Below, in pieces: positions 50,884 to 61,117 of a stretch of 64,000 nt of DNA. The translations under genes were made by a program, and so were the position numbers. Source of the stretch: Actinospica robiniae DSM 44927. Its GTDB lineage: Bacteria; Actinomycetota; Actinomycetes; Streptomycetales; Catenulisporaceae. Positions within the stretch are counted from its first letter, which is position 1. The number at the start of each line of letters is the position of its first letter. The notes under the pieces are model-generated. The model was not told where the DNA came from. It made no database searches and worked only from the letters and a program-made list of their open reading frames with translations. The stretch covers positions 4,895,372 through 4,959,371 of the forward strand of contig NZ_KI632511.1 in the NCBI RefSeq assembly GCF_000504285.1. Reading direction: 5' to 3'.

Positions 50884-52200
50884 TCAGACCGAGAGGTCCT
50901 CGAGCATCTCCGTGACCAGAGCGGCGATCGGCGAACGCTCCGAGCGCGTCAGCGTCACGTGCGCGAACAGCGGATGCCCCTTGAGCTTCTCCACCACCGA
51001 GACCACGCCGTCGTGCCGGCCGACCCGGAGGTTGTCGCGCTGGGCGACGTCGTGGGTGAGCACGACGCGCGAGCCGCTGCCGATCCGGGAGAGCACGGTG
51101 AGCAGGACGTTGCGCTCCAGCGACTGCGCCTCATCCACGATCACGAAGGAGTCGTGCAGGGAACGGCCGCGGATGTGCGTGAGCGGAAGCACTTCGAGCA
51201 TGCCGCGGTCCACAACCTCGTCGATGACCTCGGAGGTGGTCAGCGCCGAGAGGGTGTCGAAGACCGCCTGGCCCCAGGGCGTCATCTTCTCGCCCTCGGT
51301 GCCGGGCAGGTAGCCCAGGTCCTGGCCGCCCACGGCGTACAAGGGCCGGAACACCACGACCTTGCGATGCTGGCGGCGCTCCATCACGGCCTCCAGGCCC
51401 GCGCACAGCGCCAGCGCGGACTTGCCGGTGCCGGCCCGCCCGCCGAGCGAGACGATGCCGACCTCCGGGTCCAGCAGCAGGTCCAGCGCGATCCGCTGCT
51501 CCGCGCTGCGCCCGTGCAGGCCGAAGGCCTCCCGGTCCCCGCGCACCAGGCGCACCTGCTTGTCCGAGGTGACCCGGCCGAGCGCCTTGCCGCGCTCCGA
51601 GACCAGCACCAGGCCGGTGTGGCAGGGCAGCTCGGCGGCCTGCGCCAGCTCGATCCGGCCGTGCTCGAAGAGGGCGTCGACCTGCGAGCCGCCGATTTCG
51701 AGCTCTGTCATGCCGGTGTATCCGGTGGTGACGGCCAGTTCCGCCCGGTACTCCTCGGCGGGCAGCCCCACCGCCGCCGCCTTGACCCGCAGCGGCAGAT
51801 CCTTGGACACCAGCACCACGTCGGCGCCCTCCGCGGCCAACGCCTTGGCCACGGCCAGGATCCTGACATCGTTGTCAGGGTTCTGCGAGCCGGGGCGGAA
51901 TCCCGGCGGCAGAACGGAAGTGTCGGAGTGGTTGAGCTCGACCCGCAGCGTGCCGCCGGACTCCCCGATCGGCAGCGGCTGGTCCAGACGTCCGTGACGT
52001 ACCCTGAGCTCATCCAGGAAATGCAGCGACGCGCGGGCGAAATACCCGAGTTCCGGATGGTGGCGCTTGCCCTCCAGTTCGCTGACCACCACGAGCGGGA
52101 TGACGACCTCATGCTCCTCGAAGCGGGTCACCGCGGTGGGGTCGGCCAGCAGTACGCTGGTGTCCAGGACATAAGTGCGCCGTTCGGATGCAGTGGCCAC
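50884..52200 (-). CDS. phoH: PhoH-family ATPase with N-terminal PIN domain (PhoH2 type)
   Basis: 438 residues from GTG 52200, with GGAG five bases upstream. PIN domain at residues ~8-145: [11 protein letters not shown] (first metal Asp), [16 protein letters not shown] and [14 protein letters not shown] (later Asp). PhoH ATPase at residues ~230-435: Walker [20 protein letters not shown] and Walker B-like [23 protein letters not shown]. PhoH2 proteins act as RNA helicase/RNase units in actinobacteria. The adjacent cis-prenyltransferase gene is a common neighbour. Confidence 0.93.
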   Translation of the reverse strand: MATASERRTYVLDTSVLLADPTAVTRFEEHEVVIPLVVVSELEGKRHHPELGYFARASLHFLDELRVRHGRLDQPLPIGESGGTLRVELNHSDTSVLPPGFRPGSQNPDNDVRILAVAKALAAEGADVVLVSKDLPLRVKAAAVGLPAEEYRAELAVTTGYTGMTELEIGGSQVDALFEHGRIELAQAAELPCHTGLVLVSERGKALGRVTSDKQVRLVRGDREAFGLHGRSAEQRIALDLLLDPEVGIVSLGGRAGTGKSALALCAGLEAVMERRQHRKVVVFRPLYAVGGQDLGYLPGTEGEKMTPWGQAVFDTLSALTTSEVIDEVVDRGMLEVLPLTHIRGRSLHDSFVIVDEAQSLERNVLLTVLSRIGSGSRVVLTHDVAQRDNLRVGRHDGVVSVVEKLKGHPLFAHVTLTRSERSPIAALVTEMLEDLSV

Positions 52201-52302
52201 TAGTGCTCCGGCTCTGTACGGCGGCCTCTGTGCGGCACGCCCTTACCCTCGCTTTACCCCATCCGGGGGAGCAGAAAACGACAGCCGGAGCTTATAAGGG
52301 CC

Positions 52303-53076
52303 TTACGCTCCGTAGCGCCGTTGCCGCTGGGCGTAGTCCCGCAGGGCGCGCAGAAAATCGATTTTCCGGAACGCGGGCCAGTAGGCCTCGCAGAAGTAGA
52401 ACTCCGAGTGCGCCGACTGCCAGAGCAGGAATCCGGACAGCCGCTGCTCGCCCGAGGTGCGGATCACCAGATCCGGATCCGGCTGGCCGCGGGTGTAGAG
52501 GTGCTCGGTGATGTGTTCGACGTCGATGACCTGGGCCAGGTCCTCGATCGCGGTGCCGCGCTCGGCGTGCTCGGCCAGCAGCGAGCGCACCGCGTCGGCG
52601 ATCTCCTGGCGTCCGCCGTAACAGATGGCCGCGTTCACCACCAGGCCCGGGTTGTCCGCGGTCTCGGCCGCGATCTCCTTGAGCGTGCGGGCGAAGTCGC
52701 CCGGCATCAGGTCCAGCGCGCCGACCGGGCGGATGCGCCAGCGTCCGGTCTCGGCCAGGCTGCGCACCGAGCCCTCGATGATCCGCAGCAGGTCCTCGAG
52801 CTCGGCGGCCGGCCGGTTGAAGTTGTCGGTGGAGAAGAGCCAGAGCGTGACCAGTTCGACGCCGGCCTCCTCGCACCAGTCGAGCAGGTCGTGGATCTTG
52901 TCCGCGCCGCGCTGGTGCCCGGTGGCGATGTGCTCGCCCACCGCCTTCGCCCAGCGCCGGTTGCCGTCCATGATCACGCCGATGTGGCGCGGGGACCTGG
53001 CCGGATCGATGCGGGCGGCGAGCCGGCGGAGATAGACGCTGTAGACGAGGTCGCGCATTCCCATGGTCCGACGCAC
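52303..53076 (-). CDS. Isoprenyl (cis-prenyl) transferase, UppS family
   Basis: 257 residues from the first ATG; ATG 53061 (MGMRDL) is a likely alternative. cis-Prenyltransferase motifs: IGVIMDGNRRWA (catalytic Asp), LWLFSTDNFNRPAAE, AICYGGRQEIADA, DLVIRTSGEQRLSGFLLWQ and EFYFCEAYWPAF. The GMRDLVYSVYLRRL start recalls the short-chain Z-farnesyl diphosphate synthase branch (as beside phoH2 in mycobacteria) rather than the main undecaprenyl synthase, but chain length is not decidable by sequence alone. Confidence 0.93.
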   Translation of the reverse strand: MRRTMGMRDLVYSVYLRRLAARIDPARSPRHIGVIMDGNRRWAKAVGEHIATGHQRGADKIHDLLDWCEEAGVELVTLWLFSTDNFNRPAAELEDLLRIIEGSVRSLAETGRWRIRPVGALDLMPGDFARTLKEIAAETADNPGLVVNAAICYGGRQEIADAVRSLLAEHAERGTAIEDLAQVIDVEHITEHLYTRGQPDPDLVIRTSGEQRLSGFLLWQSAHSEFYFCEAYWPAFRKIDFLRALRDYAQRQRRYGA

Positions 53077-53138
53077 TACCTCTCGCTGCCGATTGCCACT
53101 GGTTTCCGGCCCCGGGCAGCAACCCTATCCTTCACGGC

Positions 53139-53169
53139 GCCGCCTCGGGCCCGGTGGACCCGAGGCGGC
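53139..53169 (-). terminator. Terminator of pckG
   Basis: gccgcctcggg (53139-53149) pairs with cccgaggcggc (53159-53169), a perfect 11-bp stem with a 9-nt loop, 56 bases past the pckG stop. Confidence 0.7.
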
Positions 53170-53224
53170 TGTGAGGATGTAGTGAAGATCTGCCCGCGCA
53201 TGTCGGACGGGCGGCCGGGCCGGC

Positions 53225-55051
53225 TCAGCCGAGCCGGTCGAGCAGTTCCCGGTGCTCCTGCCAGAGCGCCTCGGGCAGCTGCGCGCCGAAGCGGTCGAAG
53301 TGCTCGGGGATCATCCCGGCCTCCCGCCGCCAGGTCTCCGGGTCCACGCTGAGCAGCTCGGCCAGGTGCCCGGCGTCCACGTCCAGCCCGTCCAGGTCCA
53401 GGTCGGCGGCCTCGGGCACCACGCCGATCGGGGTGGCGACCCCGTCCGCGGCGCCGTCGAGCCGGTCCACGATCCACTTGAGCACGCGGCTGTTCTCGCC
53501 GAAGCCCGGCCACAGGAACGAGCCGTCCGCGCCCTTGCGGAACCAGTTGACGTAGTAGATCCGCGGCAGCTTGGCCGGGTCGGCGTGCTCGCCCACGGCG
53601 AGCCAGTGCGCGAAGTAGTCGCCCATGTTGTAGCCGCAGAACGGGAGCATCGCGAACGGGTCGTAGCGCAGCTCGCCCACGGTGCCCTCGGCCGCCGCGG
53701 TCTTCTCCGAGGCCACGTTCGCGCCCAGGAACACCCCGTGCCGCCAGGAGCGCGACTCGGTCACCAGCGGCACCGCGGTGGCGCGCCGGCCGCCGAACAG
53801 GATGGCCGAGATCGGCACGCCCTTCGGGTCGTCCCACTCCGAGGCGATCGTCGGGCACTGACCCGCCGGCACGCAGAAGCGCGCGTTCGGGTGCGCCGCC
53901 GGGGCGGCGGACGCCGGGGTCCAGTCCTCGCCGCGCCAGTCGGTCAGGTGCGCCGGCGGCTCGTCGGTCAGGCCCTCCCACCACACGTCGCCGTCGTCGG
54001 TCAGCGCGACGTTGGTGTAGATCGCGTTGGCGTCCAGGGTGGCGATGGCGTTGGCGTTGGTCGACTCGCCGGTGCCCGGCGCCACGCCGAAGAAGCCCGC
54101 CTCCGGGTTGATCGCGTAGAGCCGGCCGTCCTCGCCGAAGCGCATCCAGGCGATGTCGTCGCCGACGGTCTCGACCTTCCAGCCGGGTATGGTCGGGGTG
54201 AGCATGGCCAGGTTGGTCTTGCCGCAGGCCGAGGGGAACGCCGCGGTGATGTACCTCGCTTCGCTCGCTCGTCCCGAGGCTGTCGTCGGCGGGGTGAGCT
54301 TGAGGATCAGCATGTGCTCGGCCAGCCAGCCCTCGTCCCGGGCCATGACCGAGGCGATCCGCAGCGCGTAGCACTTCTTGCCCAGCAGGGCGTTGCCGCC
54401 GTAGCCGGAGCCGAAGGACCAGATCTCGCGGTCCTCCGGGAAGTGGGTGATGTACTTCGTCGGGTTGCACGGCCACGGCACGTCCGCCCGGCCGGGCTCG
54501 AGCGGCGCGCCGACCGTGTGCACGGCCTTGACGAAGTCGCCGTCCGCGCCGAGCTCGTCGAGCACCGCGCGGCCCATCCGGGTCATCACGCGCATGGACA
54601 GCGCCACGTAGGCCGAGTCGGTGATCTCGACGCCCAGGGCCGCCAGCGGCGAGCCGATCGGGCCCATCGAGAAGGGCACCACGTACATCGTGCGCCCGCG
54701 CATGGACCCGGCGAACAGGCCGTCGAGCTTCGCACGCATCTCGGCCGGGGCGACCCAGTTGTTGGTCGGACCGGCGTCCTGCTCCCGCACGGAGCAGATG
54801 AAGGTGCGGTCCTCGACCCGGGCCACGTCGGAGGGGTCGGAGGCCGCGTAGAAGGAGTTGGGCCGTTTGGCGGGGTTGAGCCGCTTGAGCGTGCCGGCGT
54901 CAACGAGCTGCTCGGTCAGCCGCGCCCACTCCTCGTCGGAGCCGTCGCACCACACGACGTCTTCCGGCTGGGTGAGGCGGGCGATCTCATCGACCCACGC
55001 CAGCAACCCGGCGTGGGAGGTCGGCGGGGCTTGGGTCATCGCGAACGTCAT
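53225..55051 (-). CDS. pckG: Phosphoenolpyruvate carboxykinase (GTP)
   Basis: 608 residues from ATG 55051, with GGAG eight bases upstream; the frame runs to 55126. It converts oxaloacetate and GTP to PEP, the first gluconeogenic step. Motifs: [34 protein letters not shown], the P-loop [23 protein letters not shown] and the C-terminal [15 protein letters not shown] with lid. Just before the P-loop the sequence reads [14 protein letters not shown] where relatives have a shorter loop: an in-frame insert of roughly eight residues coded by 54254-54288. The active-site residues are otherwise intact, so the enzyme is probably functional. Confidence 0.96.
   Translation of the reverse strand: MTFAMTQAPPTSHAGLLAWVDEIARLTQPEDVVWCDGSDEEWARLTEQLVDAGTLKRLNPAKRPNSFYAASDPSDVARVEDRTFICSVREQDAGPTNNWVAPAEMRAKLDGLFAGSMRGRTMYVVPFSMGPIGSPLAALGVEITDSAYVALSMRVMTRMGRAVLDELGADGDFVKAVHTVGAPLEPGRADVPWPCNPTKYITHFPEDREIWSFGSGYGGNALLGKKCYALRIASVMARDEGWLAEHMLILKLTPPTTASGRASEARYITAAFPSACGKTNLAMLTPTIPGWKVETVGDDIAWMRFGEDGRLYAINPEAGFFGVAPGTGESTNANAIATLDANAIYTNVALTDDGDVWWEGLTDEPPAHLTDWRGEDWTPASAAPAAHPNARFCVPAGQCPTIASEWDDPKGVPISAILFGGRRATAVPLVTESRSWRHGVFLGANVASEKTAAAEGTVGELRYDPFAMLPFCGYNMGDYFAHWLAVGEHADPAKLPRIYYVNWFRKGADGSFLWPGFGENSRVLKWIVDRLDGAADGVATPIGVVPEAADLDLDGLDVDAGHLAELLSVDPETWRREAGMIPEHFDRFGAQLPEALWQEHRELLDRLG
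54254..54288 (-). repeat. Short GC-rich insert in pckG
   Basis: On the minus strand it includes gacgagcgagcgaagcgagg, flanked by cctcg/cgagg half-sites. It keeps the reading frame. It looks like a small interspersed element, from memory similar to gagcgagcgaagcgag words frequent in streptomycete genomes, but no second copy exists in this window. Confidence 0.45.
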
Positions 55052-55285
55052 CGTGCGCACTCCAAAGGTAACGCCGGGGGTCCGCACCTCCCGGGCGCTT
55101 ATGAGGGTGCTTTGGACTATAACCACGCCGTCTTGAATGGTGGATGGTCCCCGCGCCGATCTTGGGAACCTACGCTCGCGTAAGTTACCCTGCTCACAGG
55201 CCCACAGCGGCCACGTACGCAGGCCCTTTGCCCGATTTCGCGGAGATATGAGACCGGGTGCCGCCCACCACGACGACGACAGGGT

Positions 55286-56017
55286 GTGACCAATCTCATG
55301 ACTGAAGGTGACGGCGGTGTGACGGACCTAACGCCGCAGTCCGCTGTGGCATCCGCCACAAACGCGCTGATCCCGCCGCGCCCGAAGCTGCGCGGCTGGC
55401 TGCACGCGGGGACCTTTCCGCTGGCGTTCGCCGGTGGAATCGTCCTGATCTGTCTGGCTCCGACCACCGGCACGGCCGTGGCCTGCTCCGTGTTCGCGGT
55501 CTCCTCGTGGCTGCTGTTCGGCGTCTCCGGGATCTACCACACGAAGACCTGGAGCCCGAAGTGGAAGGCGGTGCTGCGCCGCTTCGACCACACCAACATC
55601 TTCCTGATCATCGCGGGCACCTACACGCCGGTGTCGGTGACCCTGCTCAGCCGTGCCGAGGCGCGACTGCTCCTCGTGCTGGTGTGGACCGGAGCGGCGG
55701 TGGGCATCGGCTTCCGGATGTTCTGGCTCTCCGCGCCGCGCTGGGTGTACGTGCCCTGCTACATAGCGCTGGGCTGGGCCGCGCTCTTCTTCCTGCCGCA
55801 GCTCGAGCGCACCGGCGGCCTGACGGTGGTCGTGCTGATCATCGTCGGCGGAGTGCTCTACTCGATCGGCGCGGTGATCTACGCGCTGAAGAAGCCGGAC
55901 CTCTCCCCGAAGTGGTTCGGCTTCCACGAGCTCTTCCACGCGCTCACCATCGCCGCGTTCGGCTGCCACTACACCGCCGTGGCGATCTCCGTGGCCCACT
56001 TCCGGGCGGGCCACTGA
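55286..56017 (+). CDS. trhA: PAQR / hemolysin III family membrane protein
   Basis: 243 residues from GTG 55286, or 239 from ATG 55298. Seven membrane segments at residues ~35-235 with the metal-binding His motifs [24 protein letters not shown] and [18 protein letters not shown]. Bacterial TrhA affects lipid homeostasis and membrane fluidity; a true hemolytic role is doubtful. It is divergent from pckG (235 bases between starts) and convergent with the DUF255 gene, with only seven bases between the two stops. Confidence 0.9.
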   Translation: MTNLMTEGDGGVTDLTPQSAVASATNALIPPRPKLRGWLHAGTFPLAFAGGIVLICLAPTTGTAVACSVFAVSSWLLFGVSGIYHTKTWSPKWKAVLRRFDHTNIFLIIAGTYTPVSVTLLSRAEARLLLVLVWTGAAVGIGFRMFWLSAPRWVYVPCYIALGWAALFFLPQLERTGGLTVVVLIIVGGVLYSIGAVIYALKKPDLSPKWFGFHELFHALTIAAFGCHYTAVAISVAHFRAGH

Positions 56018-56024
56018 TCATCGG

Positions 56025-57911
56025 TCAATCGGCCGGGCAGAACGGCCCCGGGCACATGAGGAGCGCCGGGGTCTGCGCGAGCAAGGCCTCTGCCACGGCC
56101 AGCCCGTACCCCGCGAACCGGGGCGCCTGCTCGGCCAGCGCGGCGGACGGCGCGAGCGCGAGGTAGGCGTCGTCGAGGTGCTCGAGCGACGGCGCGGCCA
56201 GCGCGAAGGCCGCGAAGCCGGCCGCCGCGGCGGAAGCGCCGGAAGGGCTGGCGTTGTCGGTCGGGTCGCTGGGCCGGAAGTAGAGCGGCGACGCGTCGGC
56301 GGCGGTGTCGTGCAGCCCGTCCTCCGAGCGGAACTGGCTGCGCACGGTGGCGAGCAGCGCCTCGGCGTGGGCCAGCCAGGCGTGGTCGCCGGTGGCGGAG
56401 TGCAGCAGCGCGAAGGCTTCGGCGACGCAGCCGTAGTCCTCCAATACGCCCGGGTTGGTGGACGCGCGCCCGTCGCGGGACGTGCGCACCAGCCGCCCGT
56501 CGGCCGAGTGCACCTCCGCGAGCAGGTTCCCGCACCGAACCGCCGCGGCGAGCAGGTCCGGCCGGTCGAGCGCGAGCGACGCCTCGACCAGGCCGCTGAT
56601 GGCCAGCCCGTTCCAGGAGGCGACGATCTTGTCGTCGCGATGCGGCTGCGGGCGCTGCGCGCGGGCGACCCGGAGGCGCGGCGCCACCCGCTCGACGTCG
56701 GCGGCAGCGGCCTCGGCGGCGGCAGCCGAGGCGGGGACGGAGGGAGCGTTCTCATCCCCGTCCTCGTCCAGCGGCTCGATGATGTCCGGATTGGTCAGCC
56801 GCAGTACCGAGGCACCGTGCTCGAAGTTCCCCTTGCGGCTCACCCCGTACACGCGTGCGGCCGCGGCGGCGTCCTCGTCGCCGAGCACGTCGACAAGCTG
56901 CTGATACGTCCAGACGTAAGTCAGACCTTCGACCCCGTCCGTGTCTGCGTCGAGCGCGGACGCGAACCCGCCCGAGACCGTGCCGAGCTCGCGGATCAGG
57001 AACGCCGCGGTCTCCTCGGCGATCCGGCGGAAGAGCGGCTCCGGCGAGACCCGCCAGAGCAGCGCGTACACCCGAAGAAGCAGGGCATTGTCATAGAGCA
57101 TCTTCTCGAAGTGCGGCACGCCCCAGTGCGCGTCCACCGCGTAGCGCGAGAAGCCGCCGCCGAGCTGGTCGTAGATTCCGCCGCGGGCCATGGCCGTGCA
57201 GGTGGCCGTCACCATCTCCAGCGCCTCGGCCGACCCGGTGCGGCGATGGTGCCGCAGCAGCTGAAGGAGCGTCATCGACGGCGGGAACTTCGGCGCCGTG
57301 CCGAATCCGGCCGCCCGCCCGCCGTGCTCCGCGTCCGCGGAGAACTCCTCCGCCAGCCGCGCCACCGCCGCCGCGAGCAGCTCGGCGTCCGGAGCATCGC
57401 CCGTCACCGGCGCGGCCAGCTCCCCCATCCGCGCCGCGACCGTCTCCCCCACCGACGTCACCTCGGCGCGCCGGGCCGTCCAAGCCCGCGCGACCTCGGC
57501 CAGCACGGTGAGGAACCCCGGCACCGACCCGTGCGCCCGCGGCGGGAAGTAGGTCCCGCAGTAGAACGGCCGCCCCTCGGTGTCCGCGAACACCGTCATC
57601 GGCCACCCGCCGTGCCCCGTCATCGCCTGCGTCGCGGTCATGTACACCGCGTCCACGTCCGGCCGCTCCTCGCGGTCCACCTTGACGCAGACGAACCCCG
57701 CGTTCATGGCCGAGGCAGTGGTCGGATCCTCGAAGCTCTCGTGCGCCATGACGTGGCACCAGTGGCACGAGGAGTACCCGATCGAGATCAGCAGCGGCAC
57801 GTCCCGCCGCCGCGCCTCGGCGAACGCCTCGTCCCCCCACTCGTGCCAGTCCACGGGGTTGTCAGCATGTTGAAGCAAGTACGGCGAGGTGGCGGACGCC
57901 AGACGGTTCAC
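56025..57911 (-). CDS. DUF255 thioredoxin-like / six-hairpin protein (YyaL/SSP411)
   Basis: 628 residues from GTG 57911. N-terminal thioredoxin-like DUF255 domain (residues ~1-160): [33 protein letters not shown] with a CxxC site, and HGGWPMTVF. Residues ~190-600 are an alpha/alpha six-barrel like N-acylglucosamine 2-epimerase or glycosidases ([33 protein letters not shown]). The enzymatic role is unknown. TAGAGT lies six bases before the start codon. Convergent with trhA. Confidence 0.92.
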   Translation of the reverse strand: MNRLASATSPYLLQHADNPVDWHEWGDEAFAEARRRDVPLLISIGYSSCHWCHVMAHESFEDPTTASAMNAGFVCVKVDREERPDVDAVYMTATQAMTGHGGWPMTVFADTEGRPFYCGTYFPPRAHGSVPGFLTVLAEVARAWTARRAEVTSVGETVAARMGELAAPVTGDAPDAELLAAAVARLAEEFSADAEHGGRAAGFGTAPKFPPSMTLLQLLRHHRRTGSAEALEMVTATCTAMARGGIYDQLGGGFSRYAVDAHWGVPHFEKMLYDNALLLRVYALLWRVSPEPLFRRIAEETAAFLIRELGTVSGGFASALDADTDGVEGLTYVWTYQQLVDVLGDEDAAAAARVYGVSRKGNFEHGASVLRLTNPDIIEPLDEDGDENAPSVPASAAAAEAAAADVERVAPRLRVARAQRPQPHRDDKIVASWNGLAISGLVEASLALDRPDLLAAAVRCGNLLAEVHSADGRLVRTSRDGRASTNPGVLEDYGCVAEAFALLHSATGDHAWLAHAEALLATVRSQFRSEDGLHDTAADASPLYFRPSDPTDNASPSGASAAAAGFAAFALAAPSLEHLDDAYLALAPSAALAEQAPRFAGYGLAVAEALLAQTPALLMCPGPFCPAD

Positions 57912-57917
57912 GACCTC

Positions 57918-57923
57918 ACTCTA
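57918..57923 (-). promoter_or_regulatory. -10-like TAGAGT of the DUF255 gene
   Basis: Minus-strand TAGAGT, six bases before GTG 57911; leaderless start inferred. Confidence 0.45.
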
Positions 57924-58073
57924 TCGAGTTTGTGAGCGTGCACCAGATACCCAGAGTGGTGGAAATCGCACAGTTCGCGCTGGTGGGTGAGTCGGACCGC
58001 CCGTGAGTCGTATCCTCGGTAGCGAGGCGGCCGCCGAGGGGGATCGACGGGCCCGAGTGCGGAGGGGCAATCC

Positions 58074-58946
58074 ATGAGCGACGTGCAGGTCGACCCGTCG
58101 GAACTGGCGCGAGCCGAGCGCTCGGTCGGGTTCTGGGACCGGCTCCCTTTCAGTTTCGGCGAGCAGCCGCGGTCGCACGTGGTCATCAGGACGGCCCGGC
58201 AGGCCGGCTTCCGCACCGGCGAGGCGAAGATCGCGGTGCACAACGGTCGGATCACGCGGGCGCCGGGCGTCGAGGTGCCCGATGCGGTGCTCACGGCGCT
58301 CAGCCCGAACTACCGGAGCGCGGATGATCCGCTGACGGCGATCGAGACGGCGCACGGGCCTTTCGCCGGCCATACGGTGGCGGTCACCCGCGCGCATCGT
58401 GGGACTGCCGATTTCCCCACCGATCGGGGGCCGCGCACGTTTCCGGCCTACGTCCTCGAGCTCGAAGACACCCTCGGTCCGGCTGTGGTCCTCGATCCGG
58501 GCCTGGCACGGCACAGCGTCGCAGGCGTCGACGGCGTGTTCGTCGTGCGGGTGCGGGACGTGAGCGGCGTGAGCGACGGCGAGGCGCGCCCCGGGCTCGG
58601 CGGCACACCCGGGGACGAGAGGCGGGAGGCCCGGCTGGCAGACGATGGTCGGACATTGACGGTCGCGTTCATGGCCAGCCCGGAGATCTACACCGATTAT
58701 CCTTCCGCCCACGTCGTGGAGGGCAGGAACGCCGTCGCCGTCATCCCGATCGCCGTCGACCGCCCCTTGCCTGAACCCGAGACGGAGCCAGAGCCGGAAC
58801 CGCAGCCAGAGTCACCGCACCGGAAGCGCGTCATCAGGACACGACTGGCCTATGCACAGCTGCGTGAGGTCACCGCGGTCTTGGCCGAACCGCTCGGCGA
58901 CCGAGTGGTCGTCGATTGGCTCAGCGGACGACCACTCAGCATGTGA
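58074..58946 (+). CDS. Protein of unknown function, 290 residues
   Basis: Starts at ATG 58074 with GGAGGGG eight bases upstream, so it is probably real. I do not recognise the family. It is soluble with no signal peptide. Residues ~100-230 are rich in Asp/Val strands (YVLELEDTLGPAVVLDPGL, FVVRVRDVSGVSD). Residues ~238-252 are a Glu/Pro linker (PEPETEPEPEPQPE), followed by a basic segment HRKRVIRTRL and a final ~35-residue domain. It is convergent with the ABC permease gene, 14 bases between stops. Confidence 0.6.
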   Translation: MSDVQVDPSELARAERSVGFWDRLPFSFGEQPRSHVVIRTARQAGFRTGEAKIAVHNGRITRAPGVEVPDAVLTALSPNYRSADDPLTAIETAHGPFAGHTVAVTRAHRGTADFPTDRGPRTFPAYVLELEDTLGPAVVLDPGLARHSVAGVDGVFVVRVRDVSGVSDGEARPGLGGTPGDERREARLADDGRTLTVAFMASPEIYTDYPSAHVVEGRNAVAVIPIAVDRPLPEPETEPEPEPQPESPHRKRVIRTRLAYAQLREVTAVLAEPLGDRVVVDWLSGRPLSM

Positions 58947-58960
58947 GCGGCGGCGTGGCC

Positions 58961-59980
58961 TCAGACGACGACGTCGCTCCAGCGGAATGTGAACCAGCCC
59001 ATTGCCGAGCACAGCACGCCGATGACGACAAGACCGACCAACCCGTCCGTCACCGGCTTGACGCCGAACTGCGCTGCGGTCACCCAGTACTCATTCGTCC
59101 CGATCATTCGAGGCGATGCCGAACCCATATACGCGGTGACCCAGCGAGTGAAGGAGAGCCACGACAGGCTGTGCACGTAGTAGCCGAGGGCGAGGAAGCC
59201 GAATCCGGCCGACAGGCCGGAGATCAGCGAGCCGAGCACGCCGCGGCTGATCACGGCGAGGCTGGTCCCGACGAGCGCGTACACCGCGAGCACGAGGGCG
59301 GCCTTGGCCAGGACGATCGCGCCGCCGATGGTCGGGATCACGGGAGCGCCGGCCGTCACCGGGATCGGCTGATTCGCGTGGTAGTACCAGGCGAATGCCA
59401 TCAGCTCGAGCCAGACCACGACGAGCAAGGCCAGGGAGGCGAGCCAGACGCTCGCGGCTTTGACCACCACCGCCCGCGGCCGGCTCGGCTGCCCGGTCAG
59501 CACGGTCCTGATCGTGCGGTTGGTCCATTCCCCGCCGACGTGGCCGGCCGCGAGCAACATGACCAGGAGGAACCCGAGCATGGAGGTGAGGACCGCGCCG
59601 GTGAGCGCGCCGACGCCGAGCGGGTTCTGCTCGAAGTGGGCGGCGTTCTGGGTCTGCTCATATTGCAGCAGCAGTTGGTCGTTGCTCGAGGTGAGCCCCT
59701 CGAGCTCCTGGGCGCAGACCGAACCTGACGGGTACTGCTGCCCCCAGGTGCAGGAGATGCTCCGGCCTGGATCGCTCGCGGTGCCGGCGCCCACCGTGAT
59801 GGTGCCCTGATCGAACTGCGCGAGCTCCGCGGGCGCCTCGGCGACGGCCTGCATCGCGGAGACACCGCCGCTCTGCTCCGCGTGCGAAGCGAACCCGGCG
59901 AACACCACCGCGAGCAGGAGGATCACACCGGTGAGCGGACGCCGCAGCTTGAGCAGCTCCGCCGAGAGCATGCGGATCAT
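58961..59980 (-). CDS. ABC-2-type transporter permease
   Basis: 339 residues from ATG 59980, overlapping the ATPase stop as ATGA. First membrane segment at residues ~10-35 (LLKLRRPLTGVILLLAVVFAGF), then an extracellular loop of ~100 residues with two Cys, then five membrane segments at residues ~125-335. MIRMLSAELLKLRRP is the usual cytoplasmic start of ABC-2 permeases that export drugs or antibiotics or assist envelope processes. It is the partner of the ATPase; the cargo is unknown. Confidence 0.85.
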   Translation of the reverse strand: MIRMLSAELLKLRRPLTGVILLLAVVFAGFASHAEQSGGVSAMQAVAEAPAELAQFDQGTITVGAGTASDPGRSISCTWGQQYPSGSVCAQELEGLTSSNDQLLLQYEQTQNAAHFEQNPLGVGALTGAVLTSMLGFLLVMLLAAGHVGGEWTNRTIRTVLTGQPSRPRAVVVKAASVWLASLALLVVVWLELMAFAWYYHANQPIPVTAGAPVIPTIGGAIVLAKAALVLAVYALVGTSLAVISRGVLGSLISGLSAGFGFLALGYYVHSLSWLSFTRWVTAYMGSASPRMIGTNEYWVTAAQFGVKPVTDGLVGLVVIGVLCSAMGWFTFRWSDVVV

Positions 59981-60879
59981 TCTCCTGCCTCCTTCAGCCG
60001 GGCGAAGTAGTACTCCTCCAGGCCGGCGTGGTGGGGCGAGACGGACTCCGGCACGATGCCGGCGCCGACGAGGATCTGGTTCGCGGCGCGCCCCGAGTCG
60101 ATCTCGACGAGGAGCGAGCCTTCTCCGGCCTGGTCGGCCTTGACGCCCGCCGCCTCCAGGGCCTCCTGCGCCGCCGCCAGTTCCCCGGGCTGCACTTCGA
60201 CCAGGAAACGGGGGCTGGACTCGGCCTGGTCCAGATCGCGGGTGCCGACGACCTTGCCGCGGTGCATCATGACCACGGTGTCGCAGAACTCTTCGAGTTC
60301 GGCGAGGAGGTGGCTGGAGACCAGGACGGTGGCGCCGCGGTCCCGCTCCGCGACGATCAGTTTGCGAAGGTCCGCCATGCCGGTGGGGTCGAGCCCGTTC
60401 GCCGGCTCGTCGAGCACCAGCAGGTCCGGCTCGTGAGCCATCGCCACCGCCAGCGCGAGCCGCTGACGCTGGCCCTGGGACAGCGTCGCGGCCCGGCGCC
60501 GGCCGGTCTGGTCCAAGCCCACGCGGCCGAGCGCCGCCGCGATCCGCTCGGGCCCGAGAGCCCGGCCGAATCCGCGGTGCAGGGCCGCGACGTTGTCGTG
60601 CGCGCTGAGCCAGGGATAGTAGGCGGATCCCTCGATGGTGACGCCGATCCGGCCCGCCACCGCGGACGTGCCCGGGGGCTGCCCGAACACCCGGACGGTG
60701 CCGCTCGTCGGCCGCACCAGGCCCGCCAGGATCCGCATGAGCGTGGTCTTGCCCGCACCGTTCTCACCGAGCAGACCCACGATGCGGCCGGTCGAGATCT
60801 GCACGTCGCAGCCGTCCAGCGCCCTGGTCGCCTTGAAGGATTTCGAGAGGCCTGTGGCTTGGATGACGGGATCGGTCAC
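59977..60879 (-). CDS. ABC transporter ATP-binding protein (CcmA/DrrA-like)
   Basis: 300 residues from GTG 60879; the frame is open to 60954. Walker A GENGAGKTTLMRILAGL, signature LSQGQRQRL, Walker B LLVLDEPANGLDP, H-loop LVSSHLLAEL. The C-terminal ~80 residues are the extra domain common in DrrA/BcrA-type ATPases. It forms an operon with the overlapping permease. No regulator or resistance gene is adjacent. Confidence 0.93.
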   Translation of the reverse strand: MTDPVIQATGLSKSFKATRALDGCDVQISTGRIVGLLGENGAGKTTLMRILAGLVRPTSGTVRVFGQPPGTSAVAGRIGVTIEGSAYYPWLSAHDNVAALHRGFGRALGPERIAAALGRVGLDQTGRRRAATLSQGQRQRLALAVAMAHEPDLLVLDEPANGLDPTGMADLRKLIVAERDRGATVLVSSHLLAELEEFCDTVVMMHRGKVVGTRDLDQAESSPRFLVEVQPGELAAAQEALEAAGVKADQAGEGSLLVEIDSGRAANQILVGAGIVPESVSPHHAGLEEYYFARLKEAGE

Positions 60880-61030
60880 GGTGCTCGATTCTCGGAAAGT
60901 GAACGTCGGGCTCGGCCGCCGGCTCCGCCGGACTATAGCAGGGTACGGAGTCACTCGGCGGGCTTGCCGAGAACGGGCCTGTGGCTCAGAGCGTTCACAC
61001 GCCTGAGCAGTAACGGCCCCGGAATGCGAC

Positions 61031-61071
61031 CGCGGCCGGTGCCGGCGAACGAATCGCCTGCACCGGCCGCG
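61031..61071 (-). terminator. Terminator of the MMPL exporter gene
   Basis: cgcggccggtgc (61031-61042) pairs perfectly with 61060-61071; loop 17 nt, 47 bases past the stop. Confidence 0.65.
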
Positions 61072-61117
61072 GATACCGCGCCGTCGACCGGGCTGCCGCC
61101 CGGCCGGGTGTGGGGCC

